Origin: Otis tarda
Lineage: Eukaryota; Chordata; Aves; Otidiformes; Otididae
Direction of reading: 5' to 3'
Assembly: GCA_026413225.1 (NCBI GenBank)
Contig: CM048552.1
Span: 183,740,053 to 183,804,052 of the forward strand
Length of the DNA stretch: 64,000 bases
Below the pieces are notes generated by a model, which did not search any database, was not told the DNA's origin, and was given only the letters and a program-made list of their open reading frames with translations. Position 1 is the stretch's first letter, and every line of letters starts with the position of its first letter. The position numbers were made by a program, and so were the translations under genes. Positions 48,577-61,492 of this stretch are shown here, piece by piece.

Positions 48577-48683
48577 CTCAGAATGCTTTCGCCAAATGTC
48601 TATGTTCTTTCGCTGGGCTTTCGAGAAATGGTCCCAAGCTTTTTGTCTGGTAGAAGCGTTGAAAACGGCGACAATCTGCTCAA
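48577..48683 (-). CDS. ENOX1: ENOX1 coding exon (107 nt, EQIVAVF...WRKHSE)
   Basis: Two bases complete the phase-1 codon from the exon at 63908, giving Phe, and 35 codons follow from EQIVAVFNASTRQKAWDHF to NIDIWRKHSE, ending in phase 0. The acceptor is CACCAAAG|TT after a T/C-rich stretch. The donor is GAG|GTTGGT, unusual because +3 is T and +4 is G, while +5 G is kept. The peptide matches my recollection of the strongly conserved ENOX segment between two coiled-coil blocks; its basic and aromatic composition suggests a structured helical element. The next exon continues with ELRNAHSEQ, as in ENOX1. Read-through past the donor gives an intronic tail (VGDFI...) that is not part of the protein. 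Confidence 0.95.
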
Positions 48684-51600
48684 CTTTGGTGAACAAGGAA
48701 GTCAAACAAGACAAGCAATTTATGTTGTGATCACTATAGAGAAGCAAAGCAAAGACACTAGGAGTCTATGGATGATGTCATTACTGAAACAACATCATCA
48801 ATATCCATCCAATTACGTGTCTTTTGTACTTACATTTTATCAATGTTGGAGATGTCTCCCTTCAAGTCTGTCTCCATAACTTTAGTCTACACTATGTACC
48901 AAAAAACACACATGCAGCTGCTTCCCAGGGATGTCTGCTATATCTCTCTCTGCAGCCATATGCCTTTGCATGTGTGGCTATAGATGGGTGACTACAGAAA
49001 TGACACTGGAGGCATAAACCTGATGCACGTTCCCCTGTGGCAGCCGAGTGCAGATGAGCAGGCTGTACAAATGACAGTGTGAAAGACAAGCAGGCTCTGC
49101 TTTGAAGGGTGGCTCTCAGATAGTGGGAATTTGCTAGCAGACAGGAAGGGCTAAACCATAGATTAATGCTGCAGCTGCTGCTTCTCTGCTATTTAATATA
49201 AACAGGCTCACCTGTGGTAGATCATTCTGTCCTGCGTCCACGCCCTATGTGTGTTTATGTACATGAGCAGTTGCATTTTTGTACATATAAGATGAAGACG
49301 AGATGTGAAATGGGCTTCCCTCATTCAACTGTAATGCATTTGTTCTGAAGGCAGACATCAACATTTAGGACAATTATGTAGGACAATTAAGATCCTTATG
49401 TTTTTAGCTACTTGTTCATTCTAAATCAGAACTTTTTCTCCCAACACTCTTTTCTTTCTCTTCACATTAGTTACAAGCAATGTTGTCCTTCCACAACATT
49501 GACCTGCCTAAAAATCATTTGGCCAAGATGCAAGTTGCCTTGAACCAAGCACAGTTAACTGAAGGACCACTAAGAAACCCAGATTTTCTACAAATTATCT
49601 GGACTGTGCTCCTGAGTGAGCAGCTGTGTCAACCTATGAAGTCAAACTGAAAAATGCTTCTCTTTTACAAGGTTCTTGGCTATTTATCTCTTTAGATTCC
49701 TGGGCTGAAATGATGTCCACTGTTCTGTAAAGCTGCAGCTTGTGGCACCTCCCTCCCCTCTCCTTCACTGAGAAATGGTGGCAGGAGTTTTGTAATGCCC
49801 TCTCACCGAGTTGCTCAATGCCTATCTCCTCCTCTCAAGTAACACATGTAAAGGATCTTATTGTATGTAACAACCTATGTTTCCTAAAATGGTGAGCTCA
49901 CCTAGTAAGTCAGTTATGTATCTTTCACCTCTAGATCTGAAAGTTACTCACTCATTGGAATAGGAGCACATTTCTTTTATTCTCTTTTTTTACCAGCGTT
50001 GCAGGCTGCTTTCAGATGCAGGAAGATGACAGCATTTTGAGTCACATATGGAAATTTTTTCTTTTTAATCATTAGCACTGGTTAATTAACTTCTAAAGCC
50101 ATAGAATTAAATGTCATCTTTTGAAATTAATTCTTATATGTAGTTTATACTAGAGAATGTGCCTCAAAACTACCGGGACGATCCAGTCCGTTGGTGATCT
50201 GTTCAAGTTTTAATAACAGATGTGACAACTTCAGCCTATTAGAACTTGCTTGGAGTGAAAGGTGGATGTATCAAGGAAGTTATGCTGTGTATATTTATTA
50301 AATTAATTTGAAAAGAATGAACATTCTAAAGCACTCTATTATTATGTGTATAAAAACTGAAGCTAGAATTTAATTACTATCGTTGTGTTGATAACCCAGG
50401 TGCTCAGAAAATCTTGCTTAATTAACAATCTGTTTTTAGTTTGCAAGTGGAAATTCAAGTAGAAAAGATTCACAAAGATATGAGGAAGAGCTGGTTTGCC
50501 ATTTTCCACTAATAGGTATTAATAAGATCATCTGAATTTTGAAAAACATTTGAACTTTAAAGTGTTTAATTTCCATTCTGTGAACAGGTGCTAAGATTTA
50601 TCAAAAGTCATTATCTGATCATTTCAGAAACTCTCCTCAATGGAAACACAAGCTAAGAAGATGTCAAAGAGTTCTTCTTGCGTAACTGCATTAGACAAAG
50701 TGTGCGGAAAAAAATATCTCCCTCACTTACCTAACTTTCAGGTATTAAAAAAACTAAAAGAGGAAGGGTATTATGAGTACTAGATGCTAGAAATCAAGAC
50801 ATTTAAAGAAACTCCATGCAATAGACCCCTAGGGATAATAAAACAAGGGAAACATAGGGGAGAATATAAATGAGTATATGTCAAAGGCCAACATCCTACT
50901 ACTCTGTATTCAAATAAAGTGTCAATATATATACAGCAATATCAATATACACAGCAGTCTACGCTATGAAGTGTTACAAACACCCATAGGTAACACTCAA
51001 CCCAAAAGGTTTCCAGGCATTTCAGTAAAGCTAAAAAGCAGCCATGGCCATGGTCTGACAGTACAGGAAAGTGGCTTCACATCTTTTTGTACTGCATCAA
51101 AATCCTGCACTCATGTATTACGAGATGGTGATCTAACATAAACTCGTTCTGCCAGTTCACATTTGTTTGTAGGTTAATTAATGTTGCATCAAGATTCTTT
51201 TGTTCTCCCACAGACACCCTGGAAGCCTAAAGCTGGCATAACTCCTGGGGTCCGGCTAATTGCTAGACTGGACATAATGTTACCACCCCTGATCAGGTTC
51301 ATATTTGTTTGAGTGAGTGATCCAGCAGCACAGAGCCCATAAGGATGGTAGATTCATCCTTAAGGGGAAGCCAAGACAGTTTACATCAGCTGAGAAACTC
51401 TCCAGTTAACTCACTTTTCCTCCATGTCTGGGTAAGATTTGGCCAAAGAAAGACCTCACATTTCGGGCTGACATCCGCAGAATCTGAGTGAACCAGTTGC
51501 TCCTGGTCTCTCGCTGCTGACCATGGTTTTCAAACTATTTGCTGACCTCCAGGAAGAAATTTCCTAAATGAAATAACAGATCTTATCTGTCTCTCTAAGG

Positions 51601-52879
51601 CACCTTGGACTCTAGGATGCACTGTACTGCCAAATGTGACTGATAAGTAGAATTATTAACTAACACGAAATATTCATTGTCAAACATCTGTTGGTACGTT
51701 CTACACTATATCAAATTTTCATTGGCCATATGCAAAGCTGTTTCCTTAGTAAATTAGGTTTTAAAAAGCACATTGTTCTAGAAAGGTCCATACCATGTCA
51801 TTGTTTTTCCTATCAATATAACTTATAGGATACAAATAATCGCGTCTTTCCTAACAACTTCTTCTATGGCTGGTAATTTATGTGGCATGTTTCAGACACA
51901 GGATTATTATTTAATTGTTTTTCTGCTGAGTTATAAATAACTAAAAAGACCCAAACAACTAAGCCTAGAGTGATATGCAAGAGTCAATGTTTAACAAATG
52001 CAGTATAACTACAACACACTTTATTAGAGATGCCAGCTCATAGTAAGTATATTCAGTGAAAGTTTAGACTTCAGTTTCCATTCCCATAAAACATGCTACC
52101 AGAATAGGGTATTGTTATCAAGTATAAATGTAAAAACAACCAGAAAAACTAGGAGGAACAACAACAAAAATCACTTAAACGATGCCTTCAGAAATTGCAT
52201 ACAAGAATACATTAAAGGGAAAACTAGAATTATCTCCAGGGCAAGAGAATATTTGACACAGGATACTTGAAAATTATACTAACAGAGAAGAACAGAAATA
52301 AATAAGAATTAAAGTATAGTCTCATCTGTAGATTAAGAGGTAGAGAGAACACTTTTACCCTCTATTACATTTATCAAGCAGGTTATTTTAAATACATGAT
52401 TGAGTGAAGGCTGAAATTTCTCCTTAGGTTCAGGAGACAAGAAGTAGTCAATTTTTCCTTTGCTTATTGTGTTATCAGCTGCCATGCATACATGATTACT
52501 TTAAATTTATTGTATGCAATAATAAAGGACACAAGCAAATAAATGTCTTATAACACCTTACAATAAAAAAAGAAACAAAATAGAAACTGAAACAAAATGT
52601 GTTAAAATAAAAACAAGTCTTGGCTGGCAGATAAAATAATCAGATTTCATACAGACTTTCACTCCAAATTCCACCAATTAGAGATATAGGATGAAAACGG
52701 CTTTGCACTAAACGACTGTAAGTGCAAGAGTAGAATATATGGCAATTTAGCTCAGAAAAATTCTGTAAGAGTGCGACAGTTGATATGCAGGGTAAAAGAA
52801 AAATTCCACTCATAAAATCACAGTGTAAAGGAAACTGTTACAGTAAATGTATAATATGCTTTTCAAATATAGATTCGAA

Positions 52880-53130
52880 GCACAGGGAGGATACAGAGTT
52901 GGCGTGGTTTAGGTCAGAAGCCTTGTTGTTGAATTCTGAGTAAGCTGGAGTCTGCCAATCGATTTGGCTCCAAGCCCAGCAAACCAAGGAATTACAGTAC
53001 TCAAGGCTAGATGCTGTAAGTGAGTGAATTAGAGTCTCCAGGTCAGTTTTGGATAGAAAAGAGAATATTTTTGGCAACAGTCCTGAAAGACATTTGGTGA
53101 TGTACTGAACAGATCTTAGCATTAAGCCTA
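52880..53130 (-). mobile_element. Decayed non-LTR retrotransposon RT C-terminal remnant (L2/CR1-clade-like)
   Basis: Minus-strand translation reads FSFLSKTDLETLIHSLTASS then LEYCNSLV, and after a frameshift near 52960-52985, IGRLQLTQNSTTRLLT. This is the family pattern PFLS..D.E.L.HA...SRLDYCN.L, RLQL.QN...RLL found after the palm domain in many LINE reverse transcriptases of the L2/CR1/Rex type. It is not the avian CR1 sequence seen elsewhere in the window (which reads [19 protein letters not shown]). At least one frameshift and a missing downstream HWLPV block show it is an old relic. Boundaries are approximate. Confidence 0.6.
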
Positions 53131-53598
53131 AGGCTAAAATTGCACGTCGGCCAATGACATGTGACATCAATAAGAGAAACAGTAGGCAGATTGTAGAGTA
53201 ATGAAATAAACATATATTTTTAAATTAATCTGGGCCAAACCCTTAGTCTTTTGGTAATGATATTGTTTACTTTCAGAAAAGAATTTGCCTTCCACATTCA
53301 CACATTTACAGCTGAGAAGCTGCAGCCCCTCCCTGTAACCCAGTGCATGTGCCGTAGAGGGAGAAACAGATTTGACTGCCATTGACTGTCAGAGGAGGGA
53401 ACCATAAACGCTGACAATATCAAGCTGGAGAAGATCGCAGATAATGCAAGGGATGAGGCCTAAAGTAAAGCATACTGCTGGTCATCAGCTGGATATGTAA
53501 GCAAATGCCATTATAGATTTGTATAATGAAGACATAGATTTTGACAGCTATGCAAAATGACTCATCTGCCACAAATAAATGGCATCCTTGGTTTGTTT

Positions 53599-53648
53599 TG
53601 GTTTTGTTTTTTTTTTTTTAATTAAAATAAACAAAAAAAAAAAAACCA
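53599..53648. repeat. A/T-run hairpin (TGGTTTTG-T13 ... A13-CCA)
   Basis: A T-rich arm at 53599-53619 faces an A-rich arm at 53631-53648, with AATTAAAATAA between and TGG/CCA closing the outside. It is an imperfect inverted repeat made mostly of homopolymers. Confidence 0.85.
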
Positions 53649-56600
53649 GAAAAAATCCATGGGTATCAAAAAGAATGTAAATTGTGGCTGCAACTGCTTC
53701 AGAGAAGAGGCGGCTACTATTCGGTCTACTTGCTGTCTGAGTGGCTGCAGGTTCCTTAAGACATAGTCTTAACACATGGCATAACAAAGGAGAAAACCAC
53801 AGGACTTCTCTATTATATACCCAAATTTCACCTTTTCGGACAGATCAAGAGAACGGTGCCTCCAGGGATTTATCTCCCAAATTGTTTTGCTGTGTGGGAA
53901 GTCAGCTTGCAAGGCTGCCGTCCCTCAGTTTGCCCTCCTGCCAACAGCTACATCTGTACCAGCGATAAAAACCAGCCAGGGACCATTCTCGTTCCCTGAA
54001 ACCAACTGGCATAACATGCTGTGTGTCCCTGCAGCAGCAATCCTTCTCTCTCCCCAAAAAGATGATTTTGGAGAAACTGCTTGGCCTGCACCAAACCCTA
54101 AACTGTATCCACATTAGGTAGGAAAATGCTATCTGCCCCAGAGCAACAACTTTCTTACAGTTGAAGAGTACGGAGAAGCCTACCCCAGCTCAGCTTAATT
54201 TACTCCTATAGATAGAGTCAGTTGGGTCATCTTCTCCTAGTAACCTCACCTTTCTGCTCTCCTCCCAAGGTAGGGGTCTCAGTGTTGCAGAGAGCCATGA
54301 CAAGGCTTACCACAGGAAGAAGGATGTTTTCCTCTTCCGTCTACCTTCTCACCTACCTGAATACTGATAAGAACGAGAAACAAGTCTAAGTGTCCTCTCT
54401 CTACATTACACTGTATTATTTCTACATTTCCCTTTGATTTGGCCTACAGTGTTTGAGACCAGGAGGAGGTATGGCTAGGCTGATGGTTGATTCCCCTTCC
54501 TTTTCCATCTGACTCAGACTGGTCCTAGTCAATGTGCTTGTGTGGGATATTAAGAGGCTGGGGGAATGATAGTGGTCTACACCTGAGTGATGCAGGAAGA
54601 AATATTTTTTCATAATACAATGAACACATTCTTCCACATAGATGAAGGACAAAACAAAAAATACTTATACCACAGCACAAATTATAATTCCTGGTCTTGT
54701 AAAACATTGAACCTTAGTGTCAGCAGCTGTAGTTTTCCTTTCTTCTTCTTTCAGCTAAGACACCCAGTGAGGAAAAGTGAAAGAAGGAGCATTATGGGGA
54801 TACTGAAAACACCCTATTTTCAGGATTTATACTGAAACCTGCACAGTAACTTGTCTAAGATATGTATATCAACAATTAATAGTTCTAGAAATAGAAGAAA
54901 ACTCCTTGTTAAACTTTGAAATGAAAACAAATACACTCTGATTAAAAAGAACCCAGTTTGCCCTGCAAGGTATTGCTAGAAAATCTGTCTACAAAATAAG
55001 CTTTGAAAATCTTTTAGGTTGTAAAATGTGGTTTAATTTACAACAAAGAAACTGACAGCTTGGTGTAACAGCAAGAGCTGGCACCACGCCATGTGATAAA
55101 TCACTTGGACTCAACAAGACCACTTCACCTCCGTGTCATTTCTCAACAAACAGGAACCTGACATGAGGCCAGCACAACACAGCAGGGCAGGTACAAATGT
55201 ACAGTACCTGCTCTTTTAATGTCACCATCTTATATCACAGAACAGGCTTTATGGACCTTGTGTTGACATCCAGAAACAAACCTATAAAAAAACCCCATGC
55301 AATCCCTCCACCCCACTAACTCAAAGACGGATAAAGTGAATGCTACTTTCTTCCTGAGCTTGACAGGATTATAAACCATCCCCAACGCACTGCATTTAAT
55401 TAGCTGTTCTCATTGTTATTTATGGTTAGGTGGATCTTTATTTCAGTTCTCAGATTTGAAAATAGCAAAAGTGGGAACAACTATTTTGTAAACCTGTCCA
55501 AAAAAAAAGAACCCCAAGGGAACTCTGAGACGAAGGGAATATAATAAATGTGACTGAACTCTGGTTCAGGTCCCATTAAGTGAAGGGACTCTTTCTAAGT
55601 AATAATTGTCCAGGGATCTTGTTCCTAGGAAATCATGAGGGCTATATTTGTTTAGGGCATAATATGATTTCTTTTGCTGAAGAAATGAGGTTGAGGAGGC
55701 TTCAACAACCATAGCCTCTTCTGGCAATCAAACAAAACAATAGTCTCACACATCTTAAATGCGAACATCACTTCTCTATTTGTTGCCATACCTTATGTTC
55801 CTCTGCCTGCCATGACTTGTCCCCTTCTGTATTTTTTGTTTACTGCCTCCAGTCTTATCCTACTTCTGTATTTTTGTTCCTTTTTTTTTGTGTGTGTGTC
55901 CATCTTTCCCTCCCACATAATCTATCCCTTTTTGAAACTCTTTTCCTGCACCCATAACTTCTCTGTCATCATCACAAACTACACCATTTGGGACAAACCC
56001 AGTGATTTGACATGATGCAAGACTAGTGCCTACTGACAGAAGTAAGTATTTCAACCGGTCATATTTGCATAGGGTTATTCATATTCATATTTACAAGGTT
56101 TATTCATTCATTTATAAGCAGCCTGAACCGTTTTAGATGTGCAAGCCACATGATATGTGTATACAGTCAACTCAAAAAACTTTTTGGGTGAAAACTCCAT
56201 CTTTCATTCCTTGCTCCAATGCCTTATTCTCATCCCTTGTTGTTTATTTCCACAGAACATTTACAGTTCAGTTCTGTGAAGCATCAGGCCCTTATCTCCA
56301 TCCCTACTCAGTAAGGCAGGTCAAAAACAAGCATAAATTTCCATGTGATTCAGGCACATGCATCTTTGCTTTGAACCTTGATTCATCATCTAGGAGATCC
56401 TGCAGGTTCCAGGCAAGAGGCAGGAATTTTCAAAATGAGGCCTTAGACTGAAATCTCTTGGGAGACAGTGCTTTTATTTTGCTATGAAACACCATACATA
56501 TCTAATGGCCTACATTAAAAAAAAAAAGTCTTAAAAATAACAGGAGGAGAGAGCTGCTGTTGAAATTCTATCCATGTTTAAATCAATACCAAGACTCCTA

Positions 56601-59600
56601 TTGACTTTAGGTGGAGTGAAGGCTACAGACAACGAAAGGAGTGAAGAAACTCAAAGAAAACGAAACACAAAGGAATAAGCTATCTGAAACACTACAGGCT
56701 GCAACCACAAAGAGTTATACTGCCAGAAAGTGAGGAGGAATTATAAGAATGCAAGGTAAAATAGAAATAGAGTCTTTCATCTCTATTCTCTGCCACTGCC
56801 ACAGCATCCTGGATAGAAATGCTTTTGAGAACATGTGTACATGAGATGGAAAATGGGAGGACAAATAAAAGAGAGATACCCAGCTGAGCTTTATTGGACA
56901 AATTATCAGTACAGAAGCATGCAAAGTGCACACTAACTAAATGAGCTAATCAAAAGGGACTGGATGGATGGTGGAGGTTATTTTTTTTTTTTTCTTAGAA
57001 ATACATTAAGGTAGAAAGGAATAGCAGCAACTAATGACACGAATGATTAATGTTTTTATTTGTATTATAGTGGCATTCTATGACACCAACTGAGATCTGG
57101 GCTGCCCTGTAAAAACACATTATATGACTCAATCTCTTTCACAAAGAGCTTAATGATGACCTAAAAATTGCACATAAAGTAAGCCCATATTTTTGAATTA
57201 GTCACTGGCAAATGAAAGAAAGACTGTAAGATCAGACAATTAAAGAGCAGGAAAATCCTTTTAAAAGTTGTTATTAATGCAGAGCAATTGAAAGAATACA
57301 CGGAAAGCATGAATGTATATAAAAAGTCTGACTGCTAAGAGAATTTTAACCAGCATGCTTTCAATATCTGTAATGAAACTGGATTCATTTTTAGTACTAA
57401 GAGAATACTAAAAAGTGGAAGGATTATTGGGAAAAAGGACTGCAGTACAGAATTTAAAGCAAATCAGATAAGATGGTGATTTTAGCAATCATCATCATAT
57501 CAATGTAAATTCTACCTTTTCCAAAGTAAGAGAGCACCTTTTGAAGTGAACCTGTAATGAAAAAAAACAAAACCGATCCCAATTCTTTTTTGAAGAAAGC
57601 TCAAAAAGGATTTTTAACATTTTTGCTTCCTTTTTCTAATATTAAAGATTCAGATTCTATCTGTGAAGGCACTGATAATGTTAAAACAGATTAAATCATA
57701 TCCAGAGAGATCAGAGAATGAAAATGAACAAACCCAAAGGGAGGAGAATTTTATTCAATCTGTTGAGAATGCATTTCCCTTCAGAATTATTTAACCTCAA
57801 TTTACTTTGAGGGGGCAGGGGTGAGGGAGGAGGGAAATTTACATCAGATACCTACCAGCTATTTGAAAAAAAAACCCCAGAGTACTCTAATACACCACCA
57901 CAGTATTTCAGTAGGAAAGGAGAGAAAACTCAACGTGACAATCATGCCCTTCCCAAGGAGGGAGACAGGACACACAGTCTTCTCCCCACACCTTTGATTC
58001 TTCTTAATGAACAGCCCTACTGAATCATCTCAAGGTGTATCTAGCTTCATATCTCATGTCACAAATAAAAGGCTGAGGATGCTTAGCAACAAGCTAACTC
58101 TCATAATTTCAAGTTTCTTTGGTTTCAGGACTTCTTGAAAGATGAGTATCTCTTTGTTTTTACTTCCATGTACACTTTTACATCCAATGCAAGAGCACAG
58201 CAAACAAAAAGAAATAGCAGGCACCCTGTATATTGAGCTGTAGAGTGAAAATCAGTTTCTCTCAATAGCAAGATGGGAAGAATATTTACATGATGTTTGG
58301 AATTTGACTATGCAGTTCAGATCTTGAAATAATTTTCAAAAAAATCAAAGCAGGCAATGGCAGGTACAGTTGTTATAAAATTCTGGCTGATGATGCTGTG
58401 CTCTTGCTTTGGATGGTGCCTAATACTCCAGTTACTCTGGATGCCTCCCTGCTTCCCTCCTCACCCATACCAGCATAGTCCATAGGGCACCTACATGGGA
58501 GCTGTCAGAGTCAGAGCTCCATAGCATATTGCTCTCATCACAACTCCTTGCAAAGCTGGGATACCACTCACATACTGATGGCTTCTCCTCTGCCACCTCC
58601 ATGGCTTTTGTGGCAAAGGTACAGTAGTGACATAATGAGAACTGCAGTGCTTTTTCTGACCCCCTCAGAAGTCAGCTTATTGTCCAGGCAAAGTAGGGAC
58701 TCACTCAGATGTTGTCTCTTTCCTTCTTCGAAAGAATTAATAACGCCACTTTTATTCACAGATATGAATCCTTGTATTTTAAGACTTCATAAGTGGCCAT
58801 AAACTACAAGGTTTTGGTCCCTGACCACAATTAGAACTATACCAAGAAAAAGATCCCAACATTTTTTTTTTAGTTAGTGGAAAAGTCTATTTTACAGTTT
58901 ATAAATACTCCAGCAGTACTACTGAAGATTGCATCCTGTCACTTACAAATTGTGTTGAACTTTGTAAGAGTTTTGCTTTTGCTGCTTATCATGTTAGCAT
59001 AATATTTAGTAGCTGAATGTAAAAAAAAAAAAGTCAGTATGTAGTTCATCCATGAAGTCCCTTGGAAATATTAGTATCACCTGCTGGTGTATACTGGCCT
59101 GGAATACTGAGTACTGGGGATTGCTACACTGGATTGCCACTGGCTTGCCTAATGGGAACAGCAGGGTTGTCAGTTAGCCATTGTGAATGAAATTCAGGAT
59201 GGCAACCTTTAAATATGTCTAAGTTATTTAGGGGGTCTATGTTCTGTTTACTGAGAGTCAATGAGCTAATTACTGCTTACCAAGGTAGAGTGAGAACCTG
59301 CAGCACATCTCTTCTCCCTGATGCCAGCTAATGCATGAAGGGATCTCAGGGTCACTAAGAACCACCTTCCCTTTCCAGCAATCTCACATCCAGCAGGAGG
59401 TAAGGACACATCTGTGATTAGTTACACTAGAATAAATGACTCTGCAGGTTTATACTCCAGCTTGCCCTGTTGGATGAACCATGTGTCTACCCACACCTTC
59501 AAATCCGCATTTTGGCACTCAAGCCTTTTACAAAAATTCTAAGACCCTGGTGATTATCTGTAATCAACTGTGATTGGTTAAAGCTCAGACATCGCACATA

Positions 59601-61318
59601 GTACAGGCGAAAGGCTTCACACTTGGAAATGCATATAAGGCCACTGTCTTAACTAGCTGATGAACTATACATATGCATCCCCTGGGTGGGAACACACCAT
59701 AGATGTATGTAGCTGTTCTCCCTGTCCAGTGCCACATTACGGGAGGTAGGGAGATACCTCCCTCCAGCTGACATCGTTTTGAATCAGGTGCCTAAAAGCC
59801 ATCTGTCAGATGCTCTAAGGGAGGTCAATATTGCCTCCCAGAGCACCAGACCTCACAATTCAGAGCACTCTTGGAAGAAGGGAAGCTTAGTTTCAGTTCC
59901 TTCACTGGCATTCAGGATATTTAAATATATCTTTCCAAAAGACTGTCCTTACCACTAGGCACTGAAATTTCCTGAAGGCCAAGGAGAAAGCGAAAGCGAA
60001 GGCCACCATGTGACAAGTAATCTAGCTAGGGGGCTCCATGATAAAAACCACTGTCCCACTGTTCCCCCACAGGCACGCAACAGACTGATTCACAGACTCT
60101 GATGGGGACTTGGTGCCTAAGTTCCTTGAAGATTCATCCACTAATAAAATTGACAAAAATGACCAAATAAATGCTTGTCATTAGCTGCTCAGTACCCAGT
60201 TGTGGGGCACTTTGTTAATTACACTGTATATCTATCTACCTGCATACTGGAACACTTCTACCCCTTGTGCGTCTAACTCTTGAGATATCAAATTAATTTT
60301 TGAATATGGGATTTTGGATCTTCATTCATCTGTAGTTACTTTTGAAAATGTTGTCAAATGACAGGGCACTAGATAGTCTGGAACCTCAATAAAAGGTAGA
60401 TGACATATACAGTGCATGGAGGAGAAAGTAAGAGGAAAGAATTGTAGCTTTGGTGTAGTCTAAAAAACAGCCCAACATGGACGCCTCTAGGGCTCCATTT
60501 TTCTTAAACATGAGGATCAACATCTATAAGCCTTAGGCTGAAAAGGTGGTTTGGGAGGAAACAAAACAGAGATGCATGGGAAGTCAGGGAGCAGTGTCAC
60601 ATGTAACTGTGCCATGGAAGCAAAGTGGAAGAAATTTCTAAAGAAATCAAACCGCAAAGACAGAACTATCCAAAATCCTGGAAAACAATCTATATTTTAA
60701 GCACAGATTCAAATCTAGAAAAACTAAGTAATTTAATGAAAAAGAAGGAAGTTAACATTTTTCTCTCTTTATCCCTTAAATAACTGAAGAAGCACCATAA
60801 CAAGACTAAGACTCCTTGTAGAACTTAAATCAGGGGCTGTAAACTGGGGGTATGACAGCAGTAATATACTTTATTTCACTGATTATCCTGGCACAAGTAC
60901 CTTGGTCAGGTAATTAATTCACGGGCTGAACACTTGACCCAAATTTTTAGGGGTAATCCGCTTGGTAATCTTATAAATACCTTCAAGCAGAAATTTGTAG
61001 CAGGGATTTCAATACCTGTACTACTTCAGTAGCTGGGCTATAAGCTGAAATGTTCTGGCCACACTAATCCTCATTAATAAGAAATCATTTTATACTGAGA
61101 CCCACATAGACAGTCTGTGTGTTCCAGGTGAGTGCACTTGAAGCTCATTTTCTTAACGTATTTCTTCTTCACTCCTCATAATATTCATTGCTACAATGCG
61201 GGCATTTTTAGCGAAATCCAAGTTCGTTCCTTACACTATGTCCTTCTATATCGAGACTACACACAGTAAGTGGGATTAACCTGCTCTGAACAAGGCACAT
61301 AAAAGTTGGACACCTGGT

Positions 61319-61492
61319 TCTGAGCTAGATCCTCTGCAAATCCTCTATGGGCAGCAGAGAAAAAAATGGCATCTCCAAGGGATGATTCATCTCACTAGAA
61401 GACCACCATGAGGTCGGTCTGATGACTCATCTACTGGAGATGCTTATTTTTCTCTGCTGACAGCAAAGAAAGCCCAGAATGGTCAGCTCAGA
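61319..61492. repeat. Long interrupted palindrome (possible palindromic MITE remnant)
   Basis: From the outside in, these blocks pair: TCTGAGCT at 61319-61326 with AGCTCAGA at 61485-61492; CAGCAGAG at 61352-61359 with CTCTGCTG at 61452-61459, followed by an A-run/T-run; GCATCTCCA at 61369-61377 with TGGAGATGC at 61435-61443; GATGATTCATC at 61381-61391 with GATGACTCATC at 61421-61431 (10 of 11); and AGACC-ACC at 61400-61407 with GGT-C-GGTCT at 61412-61420. The loop is ATGA at 61408-61411. An 8-nt bulge (61392-61399) and a diverged region between the two outer blocks interrupt it. It could be a palindromic DNA-transposon derivative or a conserved hairpin; the family is unknown to me. Confidence 0.7.

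Noticed and set aside
54587-54835. Plus-strand frame after a good-looking pyrimidine tract and AG (near 54755)
   Set aside because: No donor-matched partner exon, no recognisable domain, and opposite strand to the only gene.
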